Counted from the stretch's first letter, positions 7,302 through 12,873 are shown. The stretch: DNA of 12,873 nt from Modestobacter sp. (GCA_025965775.1 JAOPWG010000387.1:1-12873); one strand, 5' to 3'. Notes: generated by a model from the letters alone, not told the origin. Translations and numbers: made by a program.

Positions 7302-8237
7302 TCAGTGGACGAGCGAGACCGCGGTGTCGACGGCCGTGCTCACGTCGTCGTCGGGCGGGTAGAGAAGGGTCCGGCCGACCACGAGGCCGCGCACGGACGG
7401 CAGCGACAGGGCGTCGCGCCAGCTCGCGTAGGTCTCCTCGGGGCGGCTGGAGGGATCACCGCCCAGCAGGAGCGTCGGCAGCGTCGTGGCGTCCATGACG
7501 CGGGCCATCTCGGCGACCACGGGCAGCTTCAGCCAGGTGAAGGCCGAGGTGGCGCCCAGCCCCTGGGCGATGTGGACGGACCTGATCACGGCGTCCGGGC
7601 TGAGGTCGTTCACCACCCGGCCGTCGACCCGGCGGGACAGGAAGGGCTCCAGCATCGCCACCACCCCGGCCCGGGCCAACTCGGTGATCGTGCGCCCGGC
7701 GGTCTCGAGCATCGCGACCGTGCCGGCGTCGTCGACGTCGATCCGGTTGAGCATCTTCGCGGCGTCGAACCGCGCCTGGACCACGCCGGCCACGTCGTAG
7801 CCGGTGATGCGGTCGTCGAGCTCGAAGGCGGAGCCGGCCAGGCCGCCCCGGTTCATCGAGGCGACCACCACCTTGTCCTCGAGGGCGCCGAGCAGGAGCA
7901 GGTCCTCGGCGATGTCGGCGGTGGCCAGCAGTCCGTCGACCCCCGGCCGGGCCAGCGCGGTCTGCAGCCGGTCGAGCATGCCGGTGCGGCTGTTCATCGC
8001 CGTGGGACGGCCCTGGGCGGCGAGGGCGCCGCGGGCCGGGTGGTCGGCGGCGACGAGCATCAGCCGGCCGTCGGCGGGCAGGAACGACGGACGACGACGC
8101 CGGGCGGCCAGCGCCCGGCCGACCGCCCACGGGTCGCGGCTGCGGAGCTCGGTGACCTCGGCGTAGGTCCGGCACACCGGTGCCGGGCGCAGCGCCTCGG
8201 CAGAGGACACAGCGGGTGACACGGCGGCCTCAGACAC
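7302..8237 (-). CDS. Cgl0159-type (beta/alpha)8-barrel aldolase, candidate for the IolJ step
   Basis: This 311-aa TIM-barrel protein resembles the Cgl0159 group found next to iolC in actinobacterial inositol clusters, related to class I aldolases of the DeoC/FbaB/LacD type. By context it is the best candidate to cleave 2-deoxy-5-keto-D-gluconate 6-phosphate into DHAP and malonate semialdehyde, since no class II IolJ is seen in the window. Visible marks are the VAADHPARG strand (62-70, like the AxDHG motif of FbaB-type aldolases), RFDAAKMLNRID (156-167) and FTWLKLPVV (233-241). Lys237 or Lys161 is the most plausible Schiff-base residue; GLVVGRTLLYPP (284-295) resembles a C-terminal phosphate site. 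The start is a GTG at 8235-8237 with a GGAGGA site 5-6 nt upstream, overlapping the end of iolC by 8 nt. The reaction is inferred from pathway position; the fold and family are better supported. Confidence 0.8.
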   Translation of the reverse strand: MSEAAVSPAVSSAEALRPAPVCRTYAEVTELRSRDPWAVGRALAARRRRPSFLPADGRLMLVAADHPARGALAAQGRPTAMNSRTGMLDRLQTALARPGVDGLLATADIAEDLLLLGALEDKVVVASMNRGGLAGSAFELDDRITGYDVAGVVQARFDAAKMLNRIDVDDAGTVAMLETAGRTITELARAGVVAMLEPFLSRRVDGRVVNDLSPDAVIRSVHIAQGLGATSAFTWLKLPVVAEMARVMDATTLPTLLLGGDPSSRPEETYASWRDALSLPSVRGLVVGRTLLYPPDDDVSTAVDTAVSLVH

Positions 8238-9228
8238 GGGTGTCCTCCAGGCGCTCGCTCGAGGGGGTGCCGGGGTGGGCGGCGACGTGCGCCTCGACCT
8301 CGGCAGCGGTGGGCATCGCGGTGGAGCACTCCAGGCGGGAGGCGACGATCGCGCCGGCCGCGTTGGCGTTGCGCAGCACCTGCTCCAGCGGCAGGCCGGT
8401 CAGCAGGCCGTGGCACAGGGAGCCCCCGAAGGCGTCCCCCGCGCCCAGGCCGTTGACCACGTCCACGGGGGTGGGGGGCACCACCACCCGCTCGGTGCGG
8501 GTCTTGCCGAGCACGCCCCGCGGCCCCTGCTTGACCACCGCCAGTTCGACGCCGGCGTCGAGGAGGGCGTCGGCCGCGCGGTCGGCGTCGGACTCGCCGA
8601 CCGCGACCTCGCACTCCTCCCGGTTGCCCACGGCGACCGTGACGTGGGGCAGCGCGGCCCGGACCTGCGCGGTGGCCTCCTCGCGCGAGGACCAGAACAT
8701 CGACCGGTAGTCCAGGTCGAGGACCGTGTGCCGCCGGTGCGCGCGGGCCTCCCAGGCGGCGTGGTGGGCGGACCGGCTCGGCTCCTCGGACAGCCCGGTC
8801 ACCGTCGCCCAGAACAGCTGCGCGCCGCGGACGGCGTCCAGGTCCAGGTCCTCGGGTCGGATCTGCAGGTCCGGGGCCCTGGGGCGGCGGTAGAAGTACA
8901 ACGGGAAGTCATCGGGCGGGAAGACCTCGCAGAAGGTCACCGGCGTCGGGTCGTCCCGGTCCAGCACGACGTACCTGTCGTCGACTCCGAGTTCTCGCAG
9001 CGCCCTCCGCACGAACCGGCCGAAGGGGTCGTCCCCGACGCCGGTGACGAGTGCTACCGAGTGCCCCAGGCGTGCCGCCGCGACGGACACGTTGGCCGCG
9101 CTACCGCCCAGATACTTGCCGAACGTCTCGACGTCCTCGAGTCCCACCCCGGTCTGCAGGGGGTAGATGTCCACCCCGCTGCGCCCGATGGCCAGTACGT
9201 CCCGGGGGGCCTGCGGGGTGTCCGCCAC
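8230..9228 (-). CDS. iolC: 5-dehydro-2-deoxygluconokinase (PfkB family)
   Basis: This 332-aa ribokinase/PfkB-family kinase phosphorylates 2-deoxy-5-keto-D-gluconate (DKG) at C6 with ATP. PfkB signature 1 is seen at GGSAANVSVAAARLG (41-55) and signature 2 at the NGLGAGDAFGGS run (259-270), where Asp265 is the catalytic base and GAGD the anion hole. The N-terminal DVLAIGRSGVDIYPLQ is typical of IolC. I chose the GTG at 9226-9228 because it places nine residues before DVLAIGR, as in relatives, and because the TTGACA-like promoter upstream would start transcription near 9285. Other in-frame starts are the ATG at 9309 (27 residues longer, weak ribosome site, and it reads through the putative promoter) and a GTG at 9291 with a GGAG 7 nt upstream. 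It is the first operon gene, divergent from the GntR regulator, and so the gene most directly under IolR control. The function is secure; the exact start is not. Confidence 0.92.
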   Translation of the reverse strand: MADTPQAPRDVLAIGRSGVDIYPLQTGVGLEDVETFGKYLGGSAANVSVAAARLGHSVALVTGVGDDPFGRFVRRALRELGVDDRYVVLDRDDPTPVTFCEVFPPDDFPLYFYRRPRAPDLQIRPEDLDLDAVRGAQLFWATVTGLSEEPSRSAHHAAWEARAHRRHTVLDLDYRSMFWSSREEATAQVRAALPHVTVAVGNREECEVAVGESDADRAADALLDAGVELAVVKQGPRGVLGKTRTERVVVPPTPVDVVNGLGAGDAFGGSLCHGLLTGLPLEQVLRNANAAGAIVASRLECSTAMPTAAEVEAHVAAHPGTPSSERLEDTRV

Positions 9229-9316
9229 GGTGGGGCACCGTCCTTCCGCGTCGCGGTAGGGGCGCTCGTCGCTGTGCGGCGCCCGGACCACGACTGTGCT
9301 CCATGCCATATCTCGA

Positions 9317-9337
9317 TGTCAACAGTTTGTCATGACA
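9317..9337 (-). promoter_or_regulatory. Putative IolR box and adjacent -35 element for the iolC operon
   Basis: TGTCATGACA at 9328-9337 is a perfect 10-bp palindrome. It fits every position of KGWCHTRACA, the box reported for the GntR-type IolR of Corynebacterium glutamicum (quoted from memory). A further TGTCA half-site begins at 9317, 11 bp away, on the same face of the helix. On the minus strand that half-site is part of TTGACA (9322-9317), a perfect -35 hexamer facing iolC; a weak -10, CACAGT, lies 18 nt on (around 9293-9298). A repressor on the palindrome would block polymerase. It probably also lies upstream of the promoter of iolR, whose own hexamers I cannot place firmly. Confidence 0.6.
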
Positions 9338-9420
9338 TGAAGGCATAAGCATGACCCGTTGACCTGCCGCCACGATGTGATGAGTGCGGCTCGCCGATCG
9401 GTCTGGGATCATTCCCCTGC

Positions 9421-9460
9421 GGGGCGCCCGGCCAACGGGCCGAGCCCGGGCGGCGTCCCC
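9421..9460 (+). promoter_or_regulatory. Foldable leader just upstream of the iolR ribosome site
   Basis: GGGGCGCC (9421-9428) can pair with GGCGTCCCC (9452-9460) with one bulged T. Inside it, CGGCC (9429-9433) pairs with GGCCG (9438-9442) around a 4-nt loop. The structure ends 2 nt before the AGGAGGA ribosome site (9463-9469) of the regulator gene. It could damp translation or simply reflect high GC content. Confidence 0.3.
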
Positions 9461-9474
9461 TGAGGAGGAACACT

Positions 9475-10212
9475 GTGGCAGCTCTGCTGACCTTCGACAT
9501 CGACCGTTCCAGCCCTACGCCGTTGTACTTCCAGCTGGCCCAGGCCATCGAGAGCGCGATCGCCGGCGGCAACCTGCCGTCCGGCTCGAAGCTCGAGAAC
9601 GAGATCCTCCTCGCCCAGCGGTACGGCCTGTCCCGGCCGACCGTCCGCCGGGCGGTGCAGGAGCTGGTGGACAAGGGGCTGCTGGTCCGCAAGCGCGGTG
9701 TGGGCACGCAGGTGATCCAGCCGCACGTGCGTCGCTCGGTCGAGCTCACGAGCCTCTACGACGACCTGGCCCGCGGTGGCGAGGCGCCGACCACCGATGT
9801 CCTCTCCCTGGAGCGGGTGCCGGCGACCGCGGGCATCGCCGAGGAGCTCGACATGGCCGAGGGTGACGACGTCGTCGTCGTGCGTCGGTTGCGGCGCTCC
9901 CACGGCGAGCCGCTGGCGCTGATGACCAATCACCTGCCGGGTCGGTTCGACCCCACGGTGGAGGAGCTCTCCGAGCGCGGGCTGTACCAGTTCCTGCGCA
10001 GCCATGGGGTGCACCTGCGCGTCGCCCACCAGCGGATCGGGGCCCGGCTCGCCCGTGCGGAGGAGGCGCGGCTGCTCGGCGAACCGCCGCGTGCGGCCCT
10101 GTTGACGATGCAGCGCACCGCCTTCGACGACCACGGCACGGCGGTGGAGCTGGGGCGGCACCTGTACCGGGCGTCGCGGTACGACTTCGAGGCGACGCTC
10201 GTCGGTCGGTGA
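9475..10212 (+). CDS. iolR: GntR/HutC-family transcriptional regulator, probable IolR
   Basis: This 245-aa DNA-binding repressor candidate for the inositol operon has a winged helix-turn-helix at about residues 13-82, with PLYFQLAQAIESAI, a GLSRPTVRRAVQELV recognition helix region and the wing KRGVGTQV. A UTRA/HutC ligand-binding domain follows (about 85-240), where an inositol catabolite would bind. The start is a GTG at 9475-9477 with a near-perfect AGGAGGA ribosome site 5 nt upstream. It is divergent from iolC and shares with it the region holding the palindromic IolR box, so it probably represses the operon and itself. The C. glutamicum IolR is also GntR-type and lies beside iolC, which supports the call. 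B. subtilis IolR is DeoR-type and unrelated. The effector is not known from sequence. Confidence 0.88.
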   Translation: MAALLTFDIDRSSPTPLYFQLAQAIESAIAGGNLPSGSKLENEILLAQRYGLSRPTVRRAVQELVDKGLLVRKRGVGTQVIQPHVRRSVELTSLYDDLARGGEAPTTDVLSLERVPATAGIAEELDMAEGDDVVVVRRLRRSHGEPLALMTNHLPGRFDPTVEELSERGLYQFLRSHGVHLRVAHQRIGARLARAEEARLLGEPPRAALLTMQRTAFDDHGTAVELGRHLYRASRYDFEATLVGR

Positions 10213-10225
10213 ACCGTCGGCGGTT
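10212..10225. terminator. Short hairpin between convergent iolR and the 88-aa gene
   Basis: AACCG and CGGTT form a perfect 5-bp stem with a TCGG loop, lying at the iolR stop in the 20-nt gap before the stop of the convergent small gene. There is no T-run. It is a weak candidate for a bidirectional terminator. Confidence 0.3.
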
Positions 10226-10232
10226 GCCGGCG

Positions 10233-10499
10233 TCAGGCGAAGGGGTTCCGGCCGCCCTCGATCGCCTCGGCGAACTCGGTCAGCGCGGCCCGGTCGGGTT
10301 CGGCCCCCGCGGCGCGCACGACCTCCTCGAGCGCGGCCAGCACCTCTGCCGCCGGTCGGCCGGCGTGCGTCCGGCCGACCTCGGCCAGGCCGGGACGCGC
10401 CCGCTCGCCGGCCTGTTGCGCCAGGCGGGGCGACGGCGGGCGGAGCAGTCGCAGGAGCTCGCGCTGGAGCTCCGACTCGGGCATGTACCTGCGTGCCAT
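10233..10499 (-). CDS. Small helical protein of unknown function, 88 aa
   Basis: I do not recognise this gene. The ATG at 10497-10499 has a clear GGGAGG ribosome site 7 nt upstream and gives MARRYMPESELQRELLRLL. The protein looks soluble and almost all helical: a charged, leucine-rich N-terminal helix, an arginine/alanine middle (about 28-48), an AAEVLAALEEVVRAAG helix (50-65), and a C-terminal ALTEFAEAIEGGRNPFA. There are no membrane segments, cysteines or signal peptide. It lies about 100 nt after the 140-aa membrane protein gene on the same strand and converges on iolR with a 20-nt gap. The two small genes may be co-transcribed, although a hairpin lies between them. A much longer reading upstream in this frame is arginine/proline-rich and crosses the neighbouring gene, so it is rejected. 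That it is a real gene is supported by the ribosome site, the sensible composition and the fit between neighbours. Confidence 0.65.
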   Translation of the reverse strand: MARRYMPESELQRELLRLLRPPSPRLAQQAGERARPGLAEVGRTHAGRPAAEVLAALEEVVRAAGAEPDRAALTEFAEAIEGGRNPFA

Positions 10500-10586
10500 C
10501 AAACGCCTCCCGACCGGCCGACCGGCCGCTCCGGGCCCATCCGACCACGCCGGGGCGACCGGCCGCACCGGGTGCTGCTCGGCGGG

Positions 10587-10602
10587 AGGCGGCGTGCCGC
10601 CT
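10587..10602 (-). terminator. Hairpin at the end of the 140-aa membrane protein gene
   Basis: AGGCGGC and GCCGCCT (10587-10593 and 10596-10602) are perfect inverted arms around GT, overlapping the stop codon of the minus-strand gene. It forms a 6-bp stem with a CGTG loop. No T-run follows. It is a plausible GC-rich actinobacterial terminator or attenuator before the 88-aa gene. Confidence 0.4.
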
Positions 10603-11023
10603 AGGGACGGACCCCGGCGTCTGCGGTGATCAGGGCCAGGGCCTGGTCCATGTAGGTGTCCGACAGCTCCTGCACGAGGTCCTCGCGACCCTCCTCCAGG
10701 GCGAGGTTCACCTGCTCGGCATGGTCGTCGTGCAGCTGCTGCAGGCGCGGGGTGAGCTCTCCGGCGCCCTCGGGGACGGCGTCGACGGCGGGGGTCGGGG
10801 CGGGCCCGGCGCTGACCCAGTGGGATCGCATGCCCACCACGGCGGCGGTCGCGAGCACGGACACGGCGAGAGTGAGCGCGAGGTGGCCGGGCGTCCCGCC
10901 GAGCATCGCGGCGGCAGCAGCCAGCACCAGGCTGGTCAGCAGGAGCGCGCGGATCGGGCCGCGCCGAGCGGCGGGACCGGCGGGGGTGCCGATCGGGGAC
11001 ACGGTGGTGTGGAGGGGAAGCAC
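10601..11023 (-). CDS. Small membrane protein of unknown function, 140 aa
   Basis: I do not recognise this gene. It has a basic N-terminus with Arg20, Arg21 and Arg25, then two hydrophobic segments at about 26-41 (LLLTSLVLAAAAAML) and 48-65 (LALTLAVSVLATAAVVG). A proline-rich linker (72-84) and an acidic helical C-terminal part (90-133) follow, with HDDHAEQVNLALEEG and a YMDQALALI helix. The basic N-terminus suggests that both ends face the cytoplasm, giving a short hairpin membrane anchor with a soluble tail. The start is a GTG at 11021-11023; a GGAAAGG sequence lies 9 nt upstream, a rather long spacing. It is divergent from the LacI-family gene with a 200-nt gap, so that regulator may control it. 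No catalytic motif is seen. Confidence 0.62.
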   Translation of the reverse strand: MLPLHTTVSPIGTPAGPAARRGPIRALLLTSLVLAAAAAMLGGTPGHLALTLAVSVLATAAVVGMRSHWVSAGPAPTPAVDAVPEGAGELTPRLQQLHDDHAEQVNLALEEGREDLVQELSDTYMDQALALITADAGVRP

Positions 11024-11181
11024 GCGAGTTCGCCTTTCCGGCTGCGGATGAGGTGTCCACCGGGGGGCGGACCGTGCAGGGCTGACCGGGCCGGATCGCG
11101 GGCGCCGGTCGCGTGCCCGGACCGAGGTCCTGGCGTGGGGTCACGCGACGACGCGGCGCCGGCTGCCCCGAAGAGCTACTC

Positions 11182-11197
11182 TCTGGATCGTTACAGA
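11182..11197 (+). promoter_or_regulatory. LacI-type operator-like palindrome upstream of the LacI gene
   Basis: TCTGGATCGTTACAGA is an imperfect palindrome centred on CG, with 12 of 16 positions symmetric and perfect TCTG/CAGA outer arms. A central CG is typical of LacI-family operators. It lies 26 nt before the ATG of the LacI gene, where binding would block its own expression. A possible -10 hexamer TACTCT (11177-11182) overlaps it, without a convincing -35. This is inference from pattern only. Confidence 0.4.
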
Positions 11198-11223
11198 AGC
11201 CACGGTACGGGCGAAACGGGGAC

Positions 11224-12345
11224 ATGTCGAAGAACGAACCGCCGAACGGGCCGAATGCCCGTTTGACCCTGCTCACACTGGCGCGCGACCTCGGGGTGTC
11301 CCGGGCAACGGTGTCCAACGCCTACAACCGGCCGGACCAGCTCTCCGCGGCGCTACGGGCGCGCATCCTGGCTCGGGCCGACGAGCTCGGCTTCGCCGGA
11401 CCCGACCCGATGGCCCGGGGCCTGCGCCGAGGCCGGGTCGGCGCCGTCGGCGTCCTCGTCGACGAGGGGCTGTCCCACGCCTTCTCCGACCCCACCACCG
11501 TGCTCTTCCTCGACGGGCTCGCCCGGGAACTGCAATCCGACGGGCTCGGGTTGTTGCTCCATGCCGGCCGCGCCCAGGGCGATGCCCCGCGGTCCATCCG
11601 CGACGCCGCCGTCGACGCCTGGGTCGTCCAGTCACTGCCGGACGGCCATCCGGCCGTCGCTGCGGTCCAGTCCCGGGGCCGCCCGATCGTCGTCCTGGAC
11701 CAGCCGGCACTGCCCGGCGTCCCGCTGGTCGGCATCGACGACGAAGGCGGCGCCACCGCGGCGATCCGGCACCTGCTGGAGCTCGGCCACCGGCGTCTGG
11801 CGGTCCTCTCCACGCCGCTGCGCGCGGACGGGCGGCAGGGCCGGGCGGACCTGCGACGGCAGGAGGACGCCACGTATCCGGTCATGCGCCGGCGTCTGGC
11901 GGGCGCGGCTGCCGCCGCGGCGGAAGGAGGCGTGCCGTGGTCGCAGGTCCCGGTCGTGGAGGCCGCCGCCAACGACGCGGACGCCGGTGCGCGGGCACTG
12001 ACCGAGCTCCTGACGGGTCCGGGAACCCCCACCGCGGTCTTCGCCTGCAGCGACCAGTTGGCCCTCGGTGCCCTGCGCGCCGCCCGGGGCGCAGGCGTCC
12101 GGGTCCCCGGCGAGCTGTCGGTGGTCGGCTTCGACGACTCCCCGTCCGCGCGGTACGCCGACCCGCCGCTCACCACGGTCGGGCAGCCGCTGCGCGAACG
12201 TGGTCAGGCGGTCGGGGCCCTCGTCCGGGCGCTGTTGCGGGGTGAGGAGGTCACCGGCCCGGCCCTCGCCCCGGTGGGGCTCGTCGTCCGTGGCAGCACC
12301 GGCCCGGCGCCTGCTCCCGTCGGCCGCGGGTCGCACGGCACCTGA
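11224..12345 (+). CDS. LacI-family transcriptional regulator
   Basis: This 373-aa repressor-type protein has an N-terminal helix-turn-helix (about 14-60: LTLLTLARDLGVSRATVSNAYNRPDQL split across recognition and hinge helices) and a periplasmic-binding-protein-like ligand domain (about 72-350). Family marks include VGAVGVLVDE, VVLDQP, a VGIDDEGG strand, HLLELGHRRLAVLS and the late GFDDSPSARYADPPLTTVGQP motif. It is close to the usual 330-350 aa, with a slightly long tail (TGPAPAPVGRG). The ATG at 11224-11226 is chosen because the longer in-frame reading begins in arginine-rich intergenic sequence. The ribosome site is weak (ACGGGG about 2-6 nt upstream), so poor or leaderless translation is possible. 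It is divergent from the 140-aa membrane protein. The ligand is likely a sugar or nucleoside but cannot be read from sequence, and no transporter or sugar enzyme sits beside it apart from the inositol operon. Confidence 0.88.
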   Translation: MSKNEPPNGPNARLTLLTLARDLGVSRATVSNAYNRPDQLSAALRARILARADELGFAGPDPMARGLRRGRVGAVGVLVDEGLSHAFSDPTTVLFLDGLARELQSDGLGLLLHAGRAQGDAPRSIRDAAVDAWVVQSLPDGHPAVAAVQSRGRPIVVLDQPALPGVPLVGIDDEGGATAAIRHLLELGHRRLAVLSTPLRADGRQGRADLRRQEDATYPVMRRRLAGAAAAAAEGGVPWSQVPVVEAAANDADAGARALTELLTGPGTPTAVFACSDQLALGALRAARGAGVRVPGELSVVGFDDSPSARYADPPLTTVGQPLRERGQAVGALVRALLRGEEVTGPALAPVGLVVRGSTGPAPAPVGRGSHGT

Positions 12346-12364
12346 GCCGCCCGTCGCGGGCGGT
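12346..12364 (+). terminator. Strong GC hairpin directly after the LacI gene
   Basis: The sequence immediately after the TGA folds as GCCGCCCG / CGGGCGGT around a TCG loop: seven Watson-Crick pairs plus one G-T pair. No T-run follows. Its position directly after the stop supports a terminator role for the regulator gene. Confidence 0.5.
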
Positions 12365-12526
12365 GCCCACTCGGAGGCCCGACGTGCTCGCGGCGGGGAC
12401 GTCGGTGATGTGCGTCGCTCTGGCCCCGACCTCCTGGAGCATCCGGTCTGGTCAGCGGCCCGGTCCGTCAAGGAGCGCTCCGGCGGGACCACCCGAGCCG
12501 GCACCACTGCGCCGCGTGTTGCCTTT

Positions 12527-12544
12527 GTTACTGATGGTGAGAAT
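12527..12544 (+). promoter_or_regulatory. Possible promoter/operator region of the secreted cell-wall protein gene
   Basis: GTTAC (12527-12531) and GTGAG (12537-12541) are two pentamers 10 bp apart, start to start, overlapping a -10-like GAGAAT (12539-12544) about 50 nt before the ATG. MtrA of the actinobacterial MtrAB system binds GTTAC-like direct repeats before cell-wall hydrolase genes. The second copy here is degenerate (3 of 5), so this is only suggestive. Confidence 0.3.
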
Positions 12545-12592
12545 GCGACAGTCGGGGCTCACCCGTCCATCCCTCTTCCCCAGGGAGCGACC

Positions 12593-12873
12593 ATGTCGCA
12601 GCGCCTGCTGCGCGCGTCCCGTGCTGCCCGTCGGCGCCGGGCGCCCCGTCCGGTCGCCGGCCTGCTGATCGCCCTGCTCACCGGCGTGGTGGTGGCGGCG
12701 GGGGCGGCCCCGGCCGCCGCGGACCCGGTCAACCCGACCAACGGCGAGCTCGCCGACGCGGCCACCCAGCAGCAGGCGGCCGCCGCCGAGGTCGGTCGGA
12801 TCGCCGCGCTGGTCGCCGCCGCGGAGACCCAGCTGGAGCAGGTGCAGGTGCAGGCCGAGGCGGCCGGCACGGC
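12593..12873 (+). CDS. Secreted coiled-coil protein, probable NlpC/P60-type cell-wall peptidase, N-terminus only
   Basis: Ninety-three codons are visible before the window ends. The ATG at 12593-12595 has a GGGAG ribosome site 5 nt upstream. Residues 1-43 are a clear Sec signal peptide: an arginine-rich n-region (RASRAARRRRAPR), a hydrophobic core (VAGLLIALLTGVVVAAGAA) and a PAAA-DP cleavage site after residue 43. From about 51 on the chain is alanine/glutamine/glutamate-rich with heptad-like spacing (ADAATQQQAAAAEVGRIAAL), the start of a long coiled coil. This layout is typical of actinobacterial RipA-like NlpC/P60 endopeptidases, where the coiled coil inhibits or positions the C-terminal hydrolase. 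The catalytic domain is outside the window, so M23 peptidases or other secreted coiled-coil proteins are not excluded. It is unrelated to the inositol operon. Confidence 0.7.
   Translation, partial: MSQRLLRASRAARRRRAPRPVAGLLIALLTGVVVAAGAAPAAADPVNPTNGELADAATQQQAAAAEVGRIAALVAAAETQLEQVQVQAEAAGT

Noticed and set aside
2221..9348. Other long plus-strand frames (2221-3381, 3384-4376, 4322-5740, 6334-7362, 7305-8219, 8275-9348)
   Set aside because: All are antisense to well-identified inositol enzymes and show the His/Val/Arg/Gly-rich bias of shadow frames.
10233..11318. 361-codon minus-strand frame containing the 88-aa protein
   Set aside because: The upstream three quarters are Arg/Pro-rich, overlap the 140-aa gene in another frame and enter the LacI gene; the internal ATG at 10499 has a good ribosome site.
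12346..12592. c-di-AMP (ydaO-type) riboswitch before the secreted protein gene
   Set aside because: None of the conserved ydaO core segments could be recognised; only a terminator-like hairpin and a short promoter-like stretch are visible.
1..12873. CRISPR array, tRNA/rRNA genes, insertion sequence, phage or toxin-antitoxin pair
   Set aside because: No regularly spaced repeats, RNA-gene signatures, transposase or integrase motifs were found; the two small genes are not organised like a recognisable toxin-antitoxin pair.

Overview
The window is high-GC DNA with strong third-position G/C bias, GTG starts, GGAGG-type ribosome sites and very tight gene packing. This points to an actinobacterium. 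The style of the proteins and of one intergenic palindrome suggests Geodermatophilaceae (Blastococcus, Geodermatophilus or Modestobacter), but that family assignment is an inference.

Positions 1-9228, all on the minus strand, hold a nearly complete myo-inositol catabolic operon. In transcription order it reads iolC (kinase), a Cgl0159-type aldolase candidate, iolB, iolD, iolE-like, iolG-like, iolH-like and mmsA/iolA. The last gene is cut by the left edge of the window. The gene order closely resembles the iol cluster of Corynebacterium glutamicum. The proposed route is: myo-inositol is oxidised by IolG to scyllo-inosose, dehydrated by the IolE-like protein, hydrolysed by IolD to 5-deoxy-glucuronate, isomerised by IolB, phosphorylated by IolC and split by the aldolase to DHAP and malonate semialdehyde. 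MmsA converts the semialdehyde to acetyl-CoA. Five of the seven junctions are overlaps: iolB/iolD, iolD/iolE, iolE/iolG and iolG/iolH overlap by 4 nt, and iolC/aldolase by 8 nt. The aldolase-iolB junction is an 83-nt gap filled by a nested palindrome, and iolH-mmsA is a 17-nt gap. No inositol transporter is visible in the window.

Positions 9229-9474 form a divergent control region. It contains a perfect 10-bp palindrome, TGTCATGACA, that fits the IolR box consensus reported for C. glutamicum, next to a TTGACA -35-like hexamer facing iolC. On the plus strand follows a GntR/HutC regulator (9475-10212), the likely local IolR, preceded by a foldable leader and a strong ribosome site.

Positions 10233-11023 hold two small minus-strand genes of unknown function: an 88-aa soluble, helical protein and a 140-aa protein with two predicted membrane segments. 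A plus-strand LacI-family regulator (11224-12345) with unknown targets follows, with an operator-like palindrome upstream. At the right edge (12593 onward) begins a secreted coiled-coil protein, probably the N-terminus of an NlpC/P60-type cell-wall peptidase. It is unrelated to inositol use.

I see no RNA genes, CRISPR arrays, insertion sequences or phage genes. No stretch longer than 300 bases lacks a gene. I found no clearly new system. The most useful leads are the IolR box, the aldolase that appears to take the IolJ step, the palindromic insert before iolB, and the two uncharacterised small genes between the regulators.
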